A stretch of 32,860 nucleotides of DNA. It comes from an uncultured Bacilli bacterium (lineage in GTDB: Bacteria; Bacillota_I; Bacilli_A; RF39; UBA660). Each line of letters starts with the position of its first letter. Within the stretch, counting starts at the first letter, position 1. Positions 7,650 to 15,468 of the stretch are shown here, piece by piece. A program made the position numbers and the translations under genes. Location: the NCBI GenBank assembly GCA_934140355.1, contig CAKPBH010000013.1, positions 1-32,860 of the forward strand, read 5' to 3'. The notes beneath the pieces are model-generated. The model did not search any database and was not told the DNA's origin. It was given only the letters and a program-made list of their open reading frames with translations.

Positions 7650-7686
7650 TTTAATTTAATTTTAAGGCCTTTTCAATCAAATTAAA
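7650..7686. promoter_or_regulatory. Long imperfect palindrome in the XRE leader
   Basis: About 18-base arms centred on AAGGCCTT (TTTAATTTAATTTTAAGG at 7650-7667 against the partly complementary 7668-7686). It lies in the transcribed leader, so it could act as DNA operator or RNA stem. No known riboswitch pattern was recognised. Confidence 0.3.
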
Positions 7687-7698
7687 CTAACAAGTAAT

Positions 7699-7727
7699 AT
7701 TATGCCATGCTTTATATATTTTTGCAA
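7699..7727 (-). promoter_or_regulatory. Sigma-A promoter of the XRE gene
   Basis: Minus-strand TTGCAA (7727-7722), 17 bases, CATAAT (7704-7699), with an upstream TGG giving an extended -10. The predicted start is near 7692. Confidence 0.7.
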
Positions 7728-7779
7728 GTTTTTTTTTACTTTTTTTAATACTTATTCATAAACAACAGCAAAAGAAACT

Positions 7780-7800
7780 AAAACTTATAAAATAAGTTTT
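7780..7800. terminator. Hairpin after the tiny YjcZ-type genes
   Basis: AAAACTTAT and ATAAGTTTT pair perfectly over a three-base loop. On the minus strand it continues AGTTTCTTTT. It is AT-rich, so of moderate strength, but well placed to end the two-gene yjcZ-type transcript. Confidence 0.5.
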
Positions 7801-7831
7801 AATTTCCATTCAACAAATCAAAAAGAAAGTT

Positions 7832-7951
7832 TTAAAAGAAACAAGAACCTAGTATGATAGCAAGTAAAATATATAATACTATAATAATTAAAAATCCATT
7901 TCCAACACCAGAACAAGAAGTATTACAAGTTGTATTGCAATTAGAAGACAT
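7832..7951 (-). CDS. Tiny Cys-containing YjcZ-type membrane protein
   Basis: A 39-residue protein. The N-terminus holds three evenly spaced cysteines (SSNCNTTCNTSCSG), then GNGF and one hydrophobic helix LIIIVLYILLAIILGSCFF. The G-x-G-F plus VLxILL pattern matches the tiny membrane YjcZ/sporulation family of Bacilli, except for the Cys-rich lead and a Cys near the end. A near-perfect ribosome site (GGGAGGTGA) lies five bases before the ATG, which makes a chance reading unlikely. It follows its sister gene by 24 bases. The function of the family is not established. Confidence 0.78.
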   Translation of the reverse strand: MSSNCNTTCNTSCSGVGNGFLIIIVLYILLAIILGSCFF

Positions 7952-7975
7952 AACATTCACCTCCCTTGTAAGTCA

Positions 7976-8056
7976 TTAAATCCATGCTCCTAGTATGATA
8001 ATTAATAATATAAATAAAACTAATACAATTGCCGCTGAAGAACCATAGCCATTCAT
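7976..8056 (-). CDS. Tiny YjcZ-type membrane protein
   Basis: A 26-residue protein, MNGYGSS followed by one membrane helix, VLFILLIIILGAWI. It matches the tiny transmembrane family found in multiple copies in spore formers (Bacillus YjcZ type), where the core is YGxGFALIVVLFILLIIVG. A strong ribosome site (AAAGGAGGGA) precedes the ATG. An upstream element resembles a sigma-K promoter, which suits a late mother-cell product. It lies about 250 bases beyond the end of the T4SS operon and is probably independent of it. Confidence 0.8.
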   Translation of the reverse strand: MNGYGSSAAIVLVLFILLIIILGAWI

Positions 8057-8084
8057 AATATCCCTCCTTTTCCTTTTTCATGAT

Positions 8085-8112
8085 TATTTTATGGATTTAA
8101 TAAAAAAATGTG
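8085..8112 (-). promoter_or_regulatory. Sigma-K-like promoter of the yjcZ-type genes
   Basis: Minus-strand CAC (8112-8110), 16 bases, CATAAAATA (8093-8085). This fits the sigma-K pattern AC-N16/17-CATAnnnTA, while no good sigma-A pair is visible. The motif carries little information in AT-rich DNA, so this is tentative. Confidence 0.4.
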
Positions 8113-8303
8113 AATATTATTCCCCAAAAGAAAAAAATAATAACAAAAAAATTAATATATAACCAAATGAAAATAATCTATTCTTAACCTCATCTAAAAT
8201 TTTAAAAAAAAATAACTCTCAATTTAGTACATCTTTCAAATTTCTCAAAATGAAAAACTTAAAAATTCCTAAAAAGAAAGTTTATCTTTAAAATATTTTT
8301 AAA
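8113..8303. other. AT-rich gap after the T4SS operon
   Basis: About 190 bases of very AT-rich DNA between the last gene of the T4SS operon and the yjcZ-type promoter. Several T-runs on the minus strand, but I see no convincing hairpin, ORF or RNA gene. Confidence 0.4.
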
Positions 8304-9074
8304 TTAAACAGTTTCATTCATATTAGTATACTTACCCTTATGATATTCATACATCCAATAACAAGGTCCACTTTCACAAGTAGCAGAAATAATAAAATTA
8401 TCAAATTTGTTTTTTGCATCTACCACAAACGCTAAACGATATGAATTAACGTGTTCAATAAACCCATTTTTAATCAAAACGTAATTAATATTATTTTTTC
8501 GATAAAAAACCAAACTAAACATATTTTTAGAATCAACAGGATAAGAACCTGTGTAATTAGAAACAACATACAAAGCGGCATCATTTTCAATAACATATTT
8601 ATCTTTAACAGTTAAATTTTCATCTGAAATCTTATATTTATTTAAAATATTACCAATAATAACTTCATCATCACTAGTCAACTCTGATTGATTAAAATCT
8701 TTTAATTTTAAATAAGACCCTTTATTAAACATAATTTTTTCATCATTTATTTCATAACTATGGGTATTATCATCAAAATAAAATTCCTTCCCATCCTTAA
8801 CTACATAATCTAGCGTCTTATAATATTGATTTTGAATATAAATATCATATTTTTTCCAATTCAGCTCCTTAGAAGTATTAAATTCATCCGTTGCATAACT
8901 AAGAGATGTCCATTTAGAATTAGTATATCGCCAACATGTAAATTGATTAATCAAAATATATTGAGAAACACTTTTTTGATTAGCAATTTTATCCTTATTT
9001 ACAACAAATAAATAAAGGACAATCCAAATAAATAATAAAATTATCATTAAAACAATATTTTTTATTTTTTTCAT
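8304..9074 (-). CDS. Single-pass membrane protein of unknown function, last gene of the T4SS operon
   Basis: About 256 residues. A basic start (KKIKN) and one membrane segment (about residues 6-26, IVLMIILLFIWIVLYLFVV) indicate a short cytoplasmic N-terminus and a large outer domain. That domain is rich in Tyr, Asn, Asp and Lys, has alternating strand-like patterns, and three cysteines (CWRY near residue 47, CESGPC near 235-240) that could form a disulfide. No family recognised. It starts 20 bases after the wall-hydrolase gene and belongs to the same operon, so a role at the cell surface with the secretion machine is likely. AGGTGAT suits the ATG at 9074 better than the adjacent one at 9077. 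Confidence 0.75.
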   Translation of the reverse strand: MKKIKNIVLMIILLFIWIVLYLFVVNKDKIANQKSVSQYILINQFTCWRYTNSKWTSLSYATDEFNTSKELNWKKYDIYIQNQYYKTLDYVVKDGKEFYFDDNTHSYEINDEKIMFNKGSYLKLKDFNQSELTSDDEVIIGNILNKYKISDENLTVKDKYVIENDAALYVVSNYTGSYPVDSKNMFSLVFYRKNNINYVLIKNGFIEHVNSYRLAFVVDAKNKFDNFIISATCESGPCYWMYEYHKGKYTNMNETV

Positions 9075-9095
9075 CATATCACCTAATACTTATTA

Positions 9096-10481
9096 CTATT
9101 TATTACCTTCATATCTAAAATATGCCATCCAACCATAAGAATCATTATAACTATTAGAAACATCCACTTCTGTTCCACTACTATCCCCATCTCTTCCATC
9201 ATAATTGTCATGAGCACCAACATTTTTTCCATCACCAACATAAACTTCTGTATGCTGTTTTCCTCCATAAGAATGAACCCACAAAATATCACCTCGTTTT
9301 AAATCCTTTTGAGATGTGTATGTGTGCTTTTTAAAACCAATATTAGTTAAAATTGCTTCCATTGTTTCTGTTGAAAAAGCATATCCACCAACATCACTTG
9401 CCTTAACAGATGCACCTTTTACTAAACCATACCAAACAAAACTAGAACAATCAACATTCGGATTAAGATTTCTAGTACCCTGATCATAACCAACTGAATC
9501 ATCAGCAGCAGTATTTATCATCCATTGAACATAACTTTCAACAAAACCACTAGAAGATGAACTACCACCATTATTAGAAGAATCTCCTGTACATGCAACA
9601 CCTTCATCAGCATCGAGACCAAAAATAGCTTTTCTTGAAGGTACCATTTTTTGATTAAGTAACCATTTAGTATACATATTCTGATCATCATCAGTAGTAG
9701 GAGTACACTCAGGACGTGGATTTACTCCGGTAGAAATCCATTGATTTCTAAGCGATTCATCACTACCAGTTATAGCACAATATGAGCCACTACAAGCTCT
9801 TTTTACTCTATCTGGAATATTATTATCAAAAATATAGGGTGCATAATAACATCCACCATTACCAGAATCACCAGGATTATACCAAAAGTACCCTATATAA
9901 GAATACTTCCCCATCCATTCAGACAAACTACTATAATTAGAAGCACTGTCAATCAATGCTTTAGCCCCATCCATGAAAGTTGGATATGTTCCACAACTAG
10001 TAGATCCATTAGGACATTTTAATCCCCAATAATTATTATAAGATAAGTCTTGACCTCCATTTTCTTTGGCTGCAACGGTAATAACAAGTTCTGGATTTAT
10101 TCCTTTAGCAACTGCATAATCATAATAGTCATTTGCATAATCAGCAAAAATTTGCCATTGACCATAAGTATTAGCATATTTTTGAATTTTACTTTTAAAC
10201 TCGCTTTTGGACAATGATGTTTTAGAAATAGTAAAACCACACTCACCATTATTAGAAGCACCAGAATTAACACTTCCAGATATACCACCACTAGAAGAAT
10301 TAGAAAAAATACCCAAAACTACTAAGAGAACAACTAATATAGGAATAGCGGGTGCAAGTAAAAAAAAGGTGGATCCGCAACCTCCTAATAAAAACAACAT
10401 AATCTTGTTTCGAATAAAGCCAACAACCTTCTTTTTTGCCATATTAGAAACAATATTCTTATCATTACTTTTATTATCCAC
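9096..10481 (-). CDS. Membrane-anchored two-domain cell wall hydrolase (glucosaminidase-like plus NlpC/P60)
   Basis: A 461-residue VirB1/CwlT-like protein expected to open peptidoglycan for the secretion channel. After a cytoplasmic basic stretch there is a membrane segment (about residues 28-60). Residues about 95-240 form a glycan-cleaving domain: NPELVITVAAKENGG holds a likely catalytic Glu and NNYWGLKC is the usual glucosaminidase-type motif. A Cys-rich, Ser/Gly linker leads to a C-terminal NlpC/P60 peptidase (about 315-461) with the catalytic Cys in NVDCSSFVWYG and the His in GKQHTEVYVGDG. The start is GTG preceded by GGTGGTG; the nearby ATG is out of frame. The arrangement resembles hydrolases of Gram-positive conjugation loci. 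Confidence 0.9.
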   Translation of the reverse strand: MDNKSNDKNIVSNMAKKKVVGFIRNKIMLFLLGGCGSTFFLLAPAIPILVVLLVVLGIFSNSSSGGISGSVNSGASNNGECGFTISKTSLSKSEFKSKIQKYANTYGQWQIFADYANDYYDYAVAKGINPELVITVAAKENGGQDLSYNNYWGLKCPNGSTSCGTYPTFMDGAKALIDSASNYSSLSEWMGKYSYIGYFWYNPGDSGNGGCYYAPYIFDNNIPDRVKRACSGSYCAITGSDESLRNQWISTGVNPRPECTPTTDDDQNMYTKWLLNQKMVPSRKAIFGLDADEGVACTGDSSNNGGSSSSSGFVESYVQWMINTAADDSVGYDQGTRNLNPNVDCSSFVWYGLVKGASVKASDVGGYAFSTETMEAILTNIGFKKHTYTSQKDLKRGDILWVHSYGGKQHTEVYVGDGKNVGAHDNYDGRDGDSSGTEVDVSNSYNDSYGWMAYFRYEGNK

Positions 10482-10503
10482 TATACATCACCACCAACTT
10501 AAT

Positions 10504-12288
10504 CTAAAATCCACCACCAGTACCAAATGACTCCAATTCATCCTCACTCACAACCACATTAATTTGCATTCTTCTACTTCCACAAACAAACAATGCATCT
10601 CCTTGATTATAACGCTTTATTCCTTCCTTTTCATTATCATTTAAATCAACTAACATTGCTAAATCATCAACAGACTGCTTTTTTAGTCCCATAATTAAAT
10701 AATAAGAAGCATTATCAAATATTGCCTTACCATGAACAATAATATCCTCACCAACAAAATCACTAGGCTGTTGAGTAATAATAATAGTACCAGTATTGTA
10801 TTTACGAGCACGTCTCTGCACCTGAGCCAAAAATTCTGCACCAAGAGTATTCTTAGCACTTAAAAGAACATGCGCTTCATCAACAGACAAAATAGTATTT
10901 ACATTAGGATTCAAACACAATCCCCAAGCGTACTTAAGAACATTGAATAACAATGCATTTCTTATATTAGCATCACTATTCATTAATTCTTTTATATTAA
11001 ACACTAGAAAATCACCATTAGAATTAACACTAGTATGACCATTAAAATAATATTTTAATTCCCTAGTAAAAGGCCTAATTTTAATCTCAAGTCTTTCCAT
11101 AATATCTCTTTCTCTTGTTTTTTCAGTCATAGAACGTAGTCTTCCTATTACAGTAGCATACACATCATCAAATATAGGAAAATCTTTTGAAGTAAAATGA
11201 CTAAAATCAGAATTAAAATTAATACCAAATCTAGCATAAGTATCCTGAACCACTTCACTAAACATATTTAAAACATCTTCTTCAATATCTGGAGAATAAT
11301 ACTTCATAAATGCCTTCAAATTTTGTAAAGTCCTATTTAATACAGTATATCCCAAACCATTTTTAATATCTTCTTCATCTGCATCAACAACAATATCAAG
11401 TGGATTAATTAATCCATAAGCACCACCTTTACCTAAGTCAATAACTTGTCCACCATACATGTTAGTCATCTCACTAATTTCTCCCTCAGGATCAATAGAA
11501 ACAATTTGATAACCATTACGTATATGGCTACGAAGCATTAATTTAGCGGCCGTGCTTTTCCCAGAACCAGAAGTACCAAGAATTATCATATTTGCATTAT
11601 TTCGATTATTTTCTTTTCTCAATTGATATAAAAATTGGTTAAATAATACAACACCTCCAGAAAAATCAACTCCAAGCAAAGTCGATAATCCCTCATCCTT
11701 AATACTATCGAAAATAAAAGGATACATAGCAGCCATAGTAGAAGCAGGCATCGGAGTACCAATACGTTGTTCTATTTCTTGACTCTCAAAAATAGGAAGC
11801 ATAGATTTTAAAACCCTTTCTTGCTCAAAACGTAAAGGAATTGCCCTCATTTCCATAGCATCTAAATAATTTTTTAATGATAATTTTTTATTATCCAATT
11901 GTTCCTTAGTATCAGCCGTAACCATCAAATGCATTTGAAAATCAAAAGTTTTAGTTTGACTAGCAGTAAATTGTTGAATATAGTATTCTAAACTCTGAAC
12001 ATCTTGACGAATTCTCTCTTGGATGGTAACATCTTTTTCTTGTTGATATTTCACCTTTAAATCTGCAATTTCTTTATTTAACATTTTGGATAAAACAGAA
12101 AATGGAAGTGGCATATGCTTAATAATTAATTTAACACCAGACATATTTGTCAAATTAGCCAAATAGCCGCAAGGAATATATCTAGGATATGACACAACTG
12201 TTAAAATAGTTGCATATTTATCACTAATACTAAAATCAGCAGAACGGAACTCAATTCCTTTTGGTGCTATTTCACTTTTAAACATCAT
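10504..12288 (-). CDS. VirB4-family T4SS ATPase
   Basis: A 594-residue cytoplasmic motor ATPase of the T4SS. Residues about 1-190 are the N-terminal VirB4-type domain (SEIAPKGIEF, ISDKYATILTVVSYPRYI). The P-loop ATPase follows, with Walker A LGTSGSGKSTAAK near residue 240 and Walker B ILSVDEAHVLL, then the family motif GTIIITQQPSDF. The start codon overlaps the stop of the preceding gene as ATGA, indicating coupled translation; an ATG directly after is also possible. No VirD4-type coupling ATPase is seen nearby. VirB4 is the one protein conserved in all T4SSs, so this anchors the identity of the operon. Confidence 0.94.
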   Translation of the reverse strand: MMFKSEIAPKGIEFRSADFSISDKYATILTVVSYPRYIPCGYLANLTNMSGVKLIIKHMPLPFSVLSKMLNKEIADLKVKYQQEKDVTIQERIRQDVQSLEYYIQQFTASQTKTFDFQMHLMVTADTKEQLDNKKLSLKNYLDAMEMRAIPLRFEQERVLKSMLPIFESQEIEQRIGTPMPASTMAAMYPFIFDSIKDEGLSTLLGVDFSGGVVLFNQFLYQLRKENNRNNANMIILGTSGSGKSTAAKLMLRSHIRNGYQIVSIDPEGEISEMTNMYGGQVIDLGKGGAYGLINPLDIVVDADEEDIKNGLGYTVLNRTLQNLKAFMKYYSPDIEEDVLNMFSEVVQDTYARFGINFNSDFSHFTSKDFPIFDDVYATVIGRLRSMTEKTRERDIMERLEIKIRPFTRELKYYFNGHTSVNSNGDFLVFNIKELMNSDANIRNALLFNVLKYAWGLCLNPNVNTILSVDEAHVLLSAKNTLGAEFLAQVQRRARKYNTGTIIITQQPSDFVGEDIIVHGKAIFDNASYYLIMGLKKQSVDDLAMLVDLNDNEKEGIKRYNQGDALFVCGSRRMQINVVVSEDELESFGTGGGF

Positions 12289-12857
12289 AAACTTACCACC
12301 GTCCCAAAATCAGTTTTCATTCCTCCATTCAGAAAATTATCCAAAATAGTTCTCAAATCATCATTAGAAGTTTGAGCACTATCTAATCCACAATTAGCAA
12401 GACCAGTAATTATTGTTCGAAGGCGTTTTTGAATCATCTCTAAATTTTTTTCTTTAAATAAAATATAATACTCAGTATCCGTAACATTATTATCCATAAA
12501 ACTATTCGCTTTCAATATATCTTGATTAATCATTTTACGAATTATTGGACTAGGCGTTTGCGTATACAACAGTTGCAACCTAGCTAAATAACCAGAAATA
12601 TCAACTGGTCTATCAGCACTAATCAACCAAAAATCGAAATCAACTGTATTATAAAAATTTTTTAATCCAATAATAACATTATCTTGAACTCCCTGCTCCA
12701 AAATAAATATATTACGCGGACGTATCTTAACACCAGTAACTCTCATTTTATTATCTAAAATAATCATACCGTTTTCAATAGCTTTAACTGGTATCCAATC
12801 CTCAGTATACTTACTTTTTGAACTTTGATTTTGCTTTATCATCTTTGAATTGTTCAT
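12285..12857 (-). CDS. TraC-like protein (VirB4 N-terminal partner)
   Basis: A 190-residue soluble protein. The segment WIPVKAIENGMIILDNKMRV followed by a strand-rich region ending in SGYLARLQLLY resembles the small TraC-like domain encoded between PrgI and VirB4 in Gram-positive and Patescibacteria T4SS loci. Many VirB4 proteins carry a similar region at their N-terminus. The start at 12857 has GATGGTG before it and makes a 47-base overlap with the PrgI-type gene in another frame; the stop overlaps the VirB4 start. It could be read as the front half of a broken VirB4, but ribosome sites and complete ends on both genes argue for two separate proteins. Confidence 0.75.
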   Translation of the reverse strand: MNNSKMIKQNQSSKSKYTEDWIPVKAIENGMIILDNKMRVTGVKIRPRNIFILEQGVQDNVIIGLKNFYNTVDFDFWLISADRPVDISGYLARLQLLYTQTPSPIIRKMINQDILKANSFMDNNVTDTEYYILFKEKNLEMIQKRLRTIITGLANCGLDSAQTSNDDLRTILDNFLNGGMKTDFGTVVSL

Positions 12858-13149
12858 AAAAACACCATCCCTTCCACACATACCTTCTTCTTTCTGTATA
12901 AAATCGATAAATACTTCCCAAAGCACATAACACGTTATGATAATTTGGAATTGGAAAAACCAACAACCCACAAATACAACCAGGTAATAAAGCAATACAA
13001 ACAGCAAGTAAACTAGTAGATGGAACAAATGATAATAATAATAAAGATACACCAACTCCACTACAAAACAATATCAAGTCAAAGGGCCTAAAAATATTAA
13101 ATATTAAAGTCCCTTTCTTTGCATTAGCAGGTACTAAATAACTATTCAC
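12811..13149 (-). CDS. PrgI-family T4SS membrane protein
   Basis: A 112-residue small membrane protein. The N-terminus VPANAKKGTLIFNIFRPFD is typical of PrgI/TcpE-type proteins. Two hydrophobic segments follow (about residues 27-45 and 49-68), then a conserved-looking PIPNYHN and a basic C-terminal tail. PrgI-type proteins sit at the inner channel next to VirB4 and VirB6. The start is GTG after AAGGAGTG. The 3' end overlaps the TraC-like gene by 47 bases, an unusually long overlap. Order PrgI, TraC-like, VirB4 is the standard Gram-positive T4SS core. Confidence 0.82.
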   Translation of the reverse strand: MNSYLVPANAKKGTLIFNIFRPFDLILFCSGVGVSLLLLSFVPSTSLLAVCIALLPGCICGLLVFPIPNYHNVLCALGSIYRFYTERRRYVWKGWCFYEQFKDDKAKSKFKK

Positions 13150-13176
13150 TATATATCACACTCCTTATTAAAAAGA

Positions 13177-15456
13177 TTAAGGTCTTGGTGGAGGCCCACC
13201 TGGCCCACCTGGAGGCGGACCACCACCTGGCGGCGGTCCAAAGATTGGTCCAGAATCATTCTTTGCAGCTTCAATTTGCCTATCTAACTCAGCAACTTGA
13301 TCGTTTACTTGATCAAGTTGAGACTGATACTCAGCAAGCAAAGAAGAATTAGCTGACATTTGAGCACTAGCATAATTTCCAGCTTCATCTACCCCCGCCC
13401 AAGTACCCATTTGTTGATTAGCATACAAATCACTATTATTTGAAAATTCCGAATTAATTTCACTCTTATATGAATCTAACTCAGCATTTGTAGCATTTTC
13501 ATAATATGAAGTAACAAAAGCATTAGTAGCATTGGAAAGTGCATCTTGATATCCTAATAACTCATTATTCAACTGACTAATCGCAGCAATATCACCAGGA
13601 TCTGCATTATTTAACATTTCTTTTGTAGCTGCAATTTTTGATTCAAGATTCAATATACTATTTGCTCCAGAATTATTTGCATCCAAGCCATCAAGTTTAC
13701 CTGAATGTAACCTTTTCAATGCCAAATCCTTAATTTTTGATTTAGCATTTGAAACATTTTGATATGACTTATTGCTTCGATTAAGTCTATCTATATTTTG
13801 TTTATACTGTGCATTACTTTCCCTTTGAAGCTGAGCTTTTTGACGCTCCAATCTTGCAACTGGTGTCTGTCCAGCAGTAAAAGTATTTCCAAGTTTGGAT
13901 AACATTCTTCGAGAAAAAGTAGCACCATTATTATATGCAGTATTAGCTTCTTTCATTTTACCCCATTGAGCCTTAGCCGCTCCAGATATAGCATGTTGAC
14001 CACTTCTACCAGCCATTGCCCCACGGCCAAGGCCAGTAAGAGCACCACCTAACATTCCAGTTAATTTTCCGTTCTCACGACCAAGTCCAGCCGTAACCAT
14101 TCCAACACCAGCACCAGTAACTGCACCAGTCAAAGCACCAAGTCCGATAAAGTCCTTCATTTTCAAACCGCCACCCAAACCAAGTTTGCTAGCACCGGCT
14201 GGAAATAAATCTTTCAACAATTCTGGAGCTTTCTTTGCGAAAGCTAATAAAGCCAATACCATAATAACTCTAATAAACAATTTTGTTTTCGAAGATAAAT
14301 TTATAGCATTAATACTACTCCAAAAAATATTTGAACTTTCACTTCCAATAATAAGAGCAATTAGATAAACAATAAAATTTATAATGATAATTCTAAGAAA
14401 AACATCAATATAAGTTGAAAAATATAGTTTAGACCACTTCGAAAACACAGTATCTTGCTTCGGTGATAAATATGAAACAATAGCCATAGGCGAAATAATT
14501 TCTAAAAATGCCAGTTGCACCATACGAATACCAACTTTTATACAATACATACCTAAAATATAAATAATAAAAATTCCAACAGCTACGCTCAAAAGAAAAT
14601 TAAAATCCATCAAAAATATTTTCTTACCACTATCGGTTTCCACTGATATATTTAAACAAGCTTCACCTCCTGAATAATCACCATATTTAATAATTTCATC
14701 ATCTATTGCAGATAGTTGAGTTGTACATTTATCAAATTCTTGTTGTTTTGAATTTGAAAAAGTAAGTTGCTTTAATGCATACGCAGCACTCGCCCCAATT
14801 CCTCCAATAGCAGTGCCAACAACAGTTCCCAGAGGACTAAAAGCACTTCCAACAGCAGCACCTCCAGCCATACCGAAAGTAGCACTAGAAAAAAAACCAC
14901 CAAATGTCAAACCATTATTAATTTTTACATCATCAAGAGCGGTAGCAGGAGTGTAAAAAGAAAGGAAAACCTGTGAACTAAGAACACCACCAAATTTATC
15001 TGTATCAACCTCATAAGGTAACAAAAGTTTCGATGCGATGTGACTATCAACAACTGTTTTCTGAATCGAATACAACATTTCAAAAAAATAATTTGAAGTT
15101 CCTAACATAACAATTACTAAAAGAGTTTTTTTTATAACACTAACTGCACCCTTACTTTTATCAGTAATTAAATCTGGATCTACTAACATTTTGATAAATG
15201 AAAGAACTACAAAAAACAACATAATTACACCCAAAATTAAACCAATACGCTTAGATAACTGATTTAATATAGTATTATCCAAAATTCTTCCATGACACAA
15301 TAATTCGAATACATCATATAAATAAGCCACCAACTTATAAATAAGGGAACAAATTGCATAAAAAACCGTTCTTAATGCTCGAAGCGCCGCTTCTGGAATC
15401 TGCTCAACTATTTCTTTTGGCCATTCCCATATTTTCCAACTAAGTAAAAATAACAT
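13177..15456 (-). CDS. VirB6/TrbL-like polytopic T4SS channel protein with Pro-rich tail
   Basis: A 759-residue protein likely to form the inner-membrane part of the T4SS channel. Residues about 1-155 hold several hydrophobic helices (IGLILGVIMLFFVVLSFI is clear). A Gly/Ala stretch with glycine-zipper character (about 190-235) is followed by four or five more membrane helices (about 285-405). A further Gly-rich segment (about 425-470) leads to a long hydrophilic region of about 270 residues with coiled-coil-like, Gln/Asn/Lys-rich sequence. The last 24 residues are a Pro/Gly tail including PPPGGGPPPGGPGGPPPRP. The start has GGAGGTG. It begins 12 bases after the pilin-fusion gene. The C-terminal extension is longer than in simple VirB6 proteins. 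Confidence 0.8.
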   Translation of the reverse strand: MLFLLSWKIWEWPKEIVEQIPEAALRALRTVFYAICSLIYKLVAYLYDVFELLCHGRILDNTILNQLSKRIGLILGVIMLFFVVLSFIKMLVDPDLITDKSKGAVSVIKKTLLVIVMLGTSNYFFEMLYSIQKTVVDSHIASKLLLPYEVDTDKFGGVLSSQVFLSFYTPATALDDVKINNGLTFGGFFSSATFGMAGGAAVGSAFSPLGTVVGTAIGGIGASAAYALKQLTFSNSKQQEFDKCTTQLSAIDDEIIKYGDYSGGEACLNISVETDSGKKIFLMDFNFLLSVAVGIFIIYILGMYCIKVGIRMVQLAFLEIISPMAIVSYLSPKQDTVFSKWSKLYFSTYIDVFLRIIIINFIVYLIALIIGSESSNIFWSSINAINLSSKTKLFIRVIMVLALLAFAKKAPELLKDLFPAGASKLGLGGGLKMKDFIGLGALTGAVTGAGVGMVTAGLGRENGKLTGMLGGALTGLGRGAMAGRSGQHAISGAAKAQWGKMKEANTAYNNGATFSRRMLSKLGNTFTAGQTPVARLERQKAQLQRESNAQYKQNIDRLNRSNKSYQNVSNAKSKIKDLALKRLHSGKLDGLDANNSGANSILNLESKIAATKEMLNNADPGDIAAISQLNNELLGYQDALSNATNAFVTSYYENATNAELDSYKSEINSEFSNNSDLYANQQMGTWAGVDEAGNYASAQMSANSSLLAEYQSQLDQVNDQVAELDRQIEAAKNDSGPIFGPPPGGGPPPGGPGGPPPRP

Positions 15457-15468
15457 ATTACACCTCCA

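Noticed and set aside
10504..12857. A single VirB4 gene broken by a frameshift near 12286
   Set aside because: Both parts have plausible ribosome sites and complete ends, the overlap is a clean ATGA, and separate TraC-like and VirB4 genes behind PrgI are a known arrangement.
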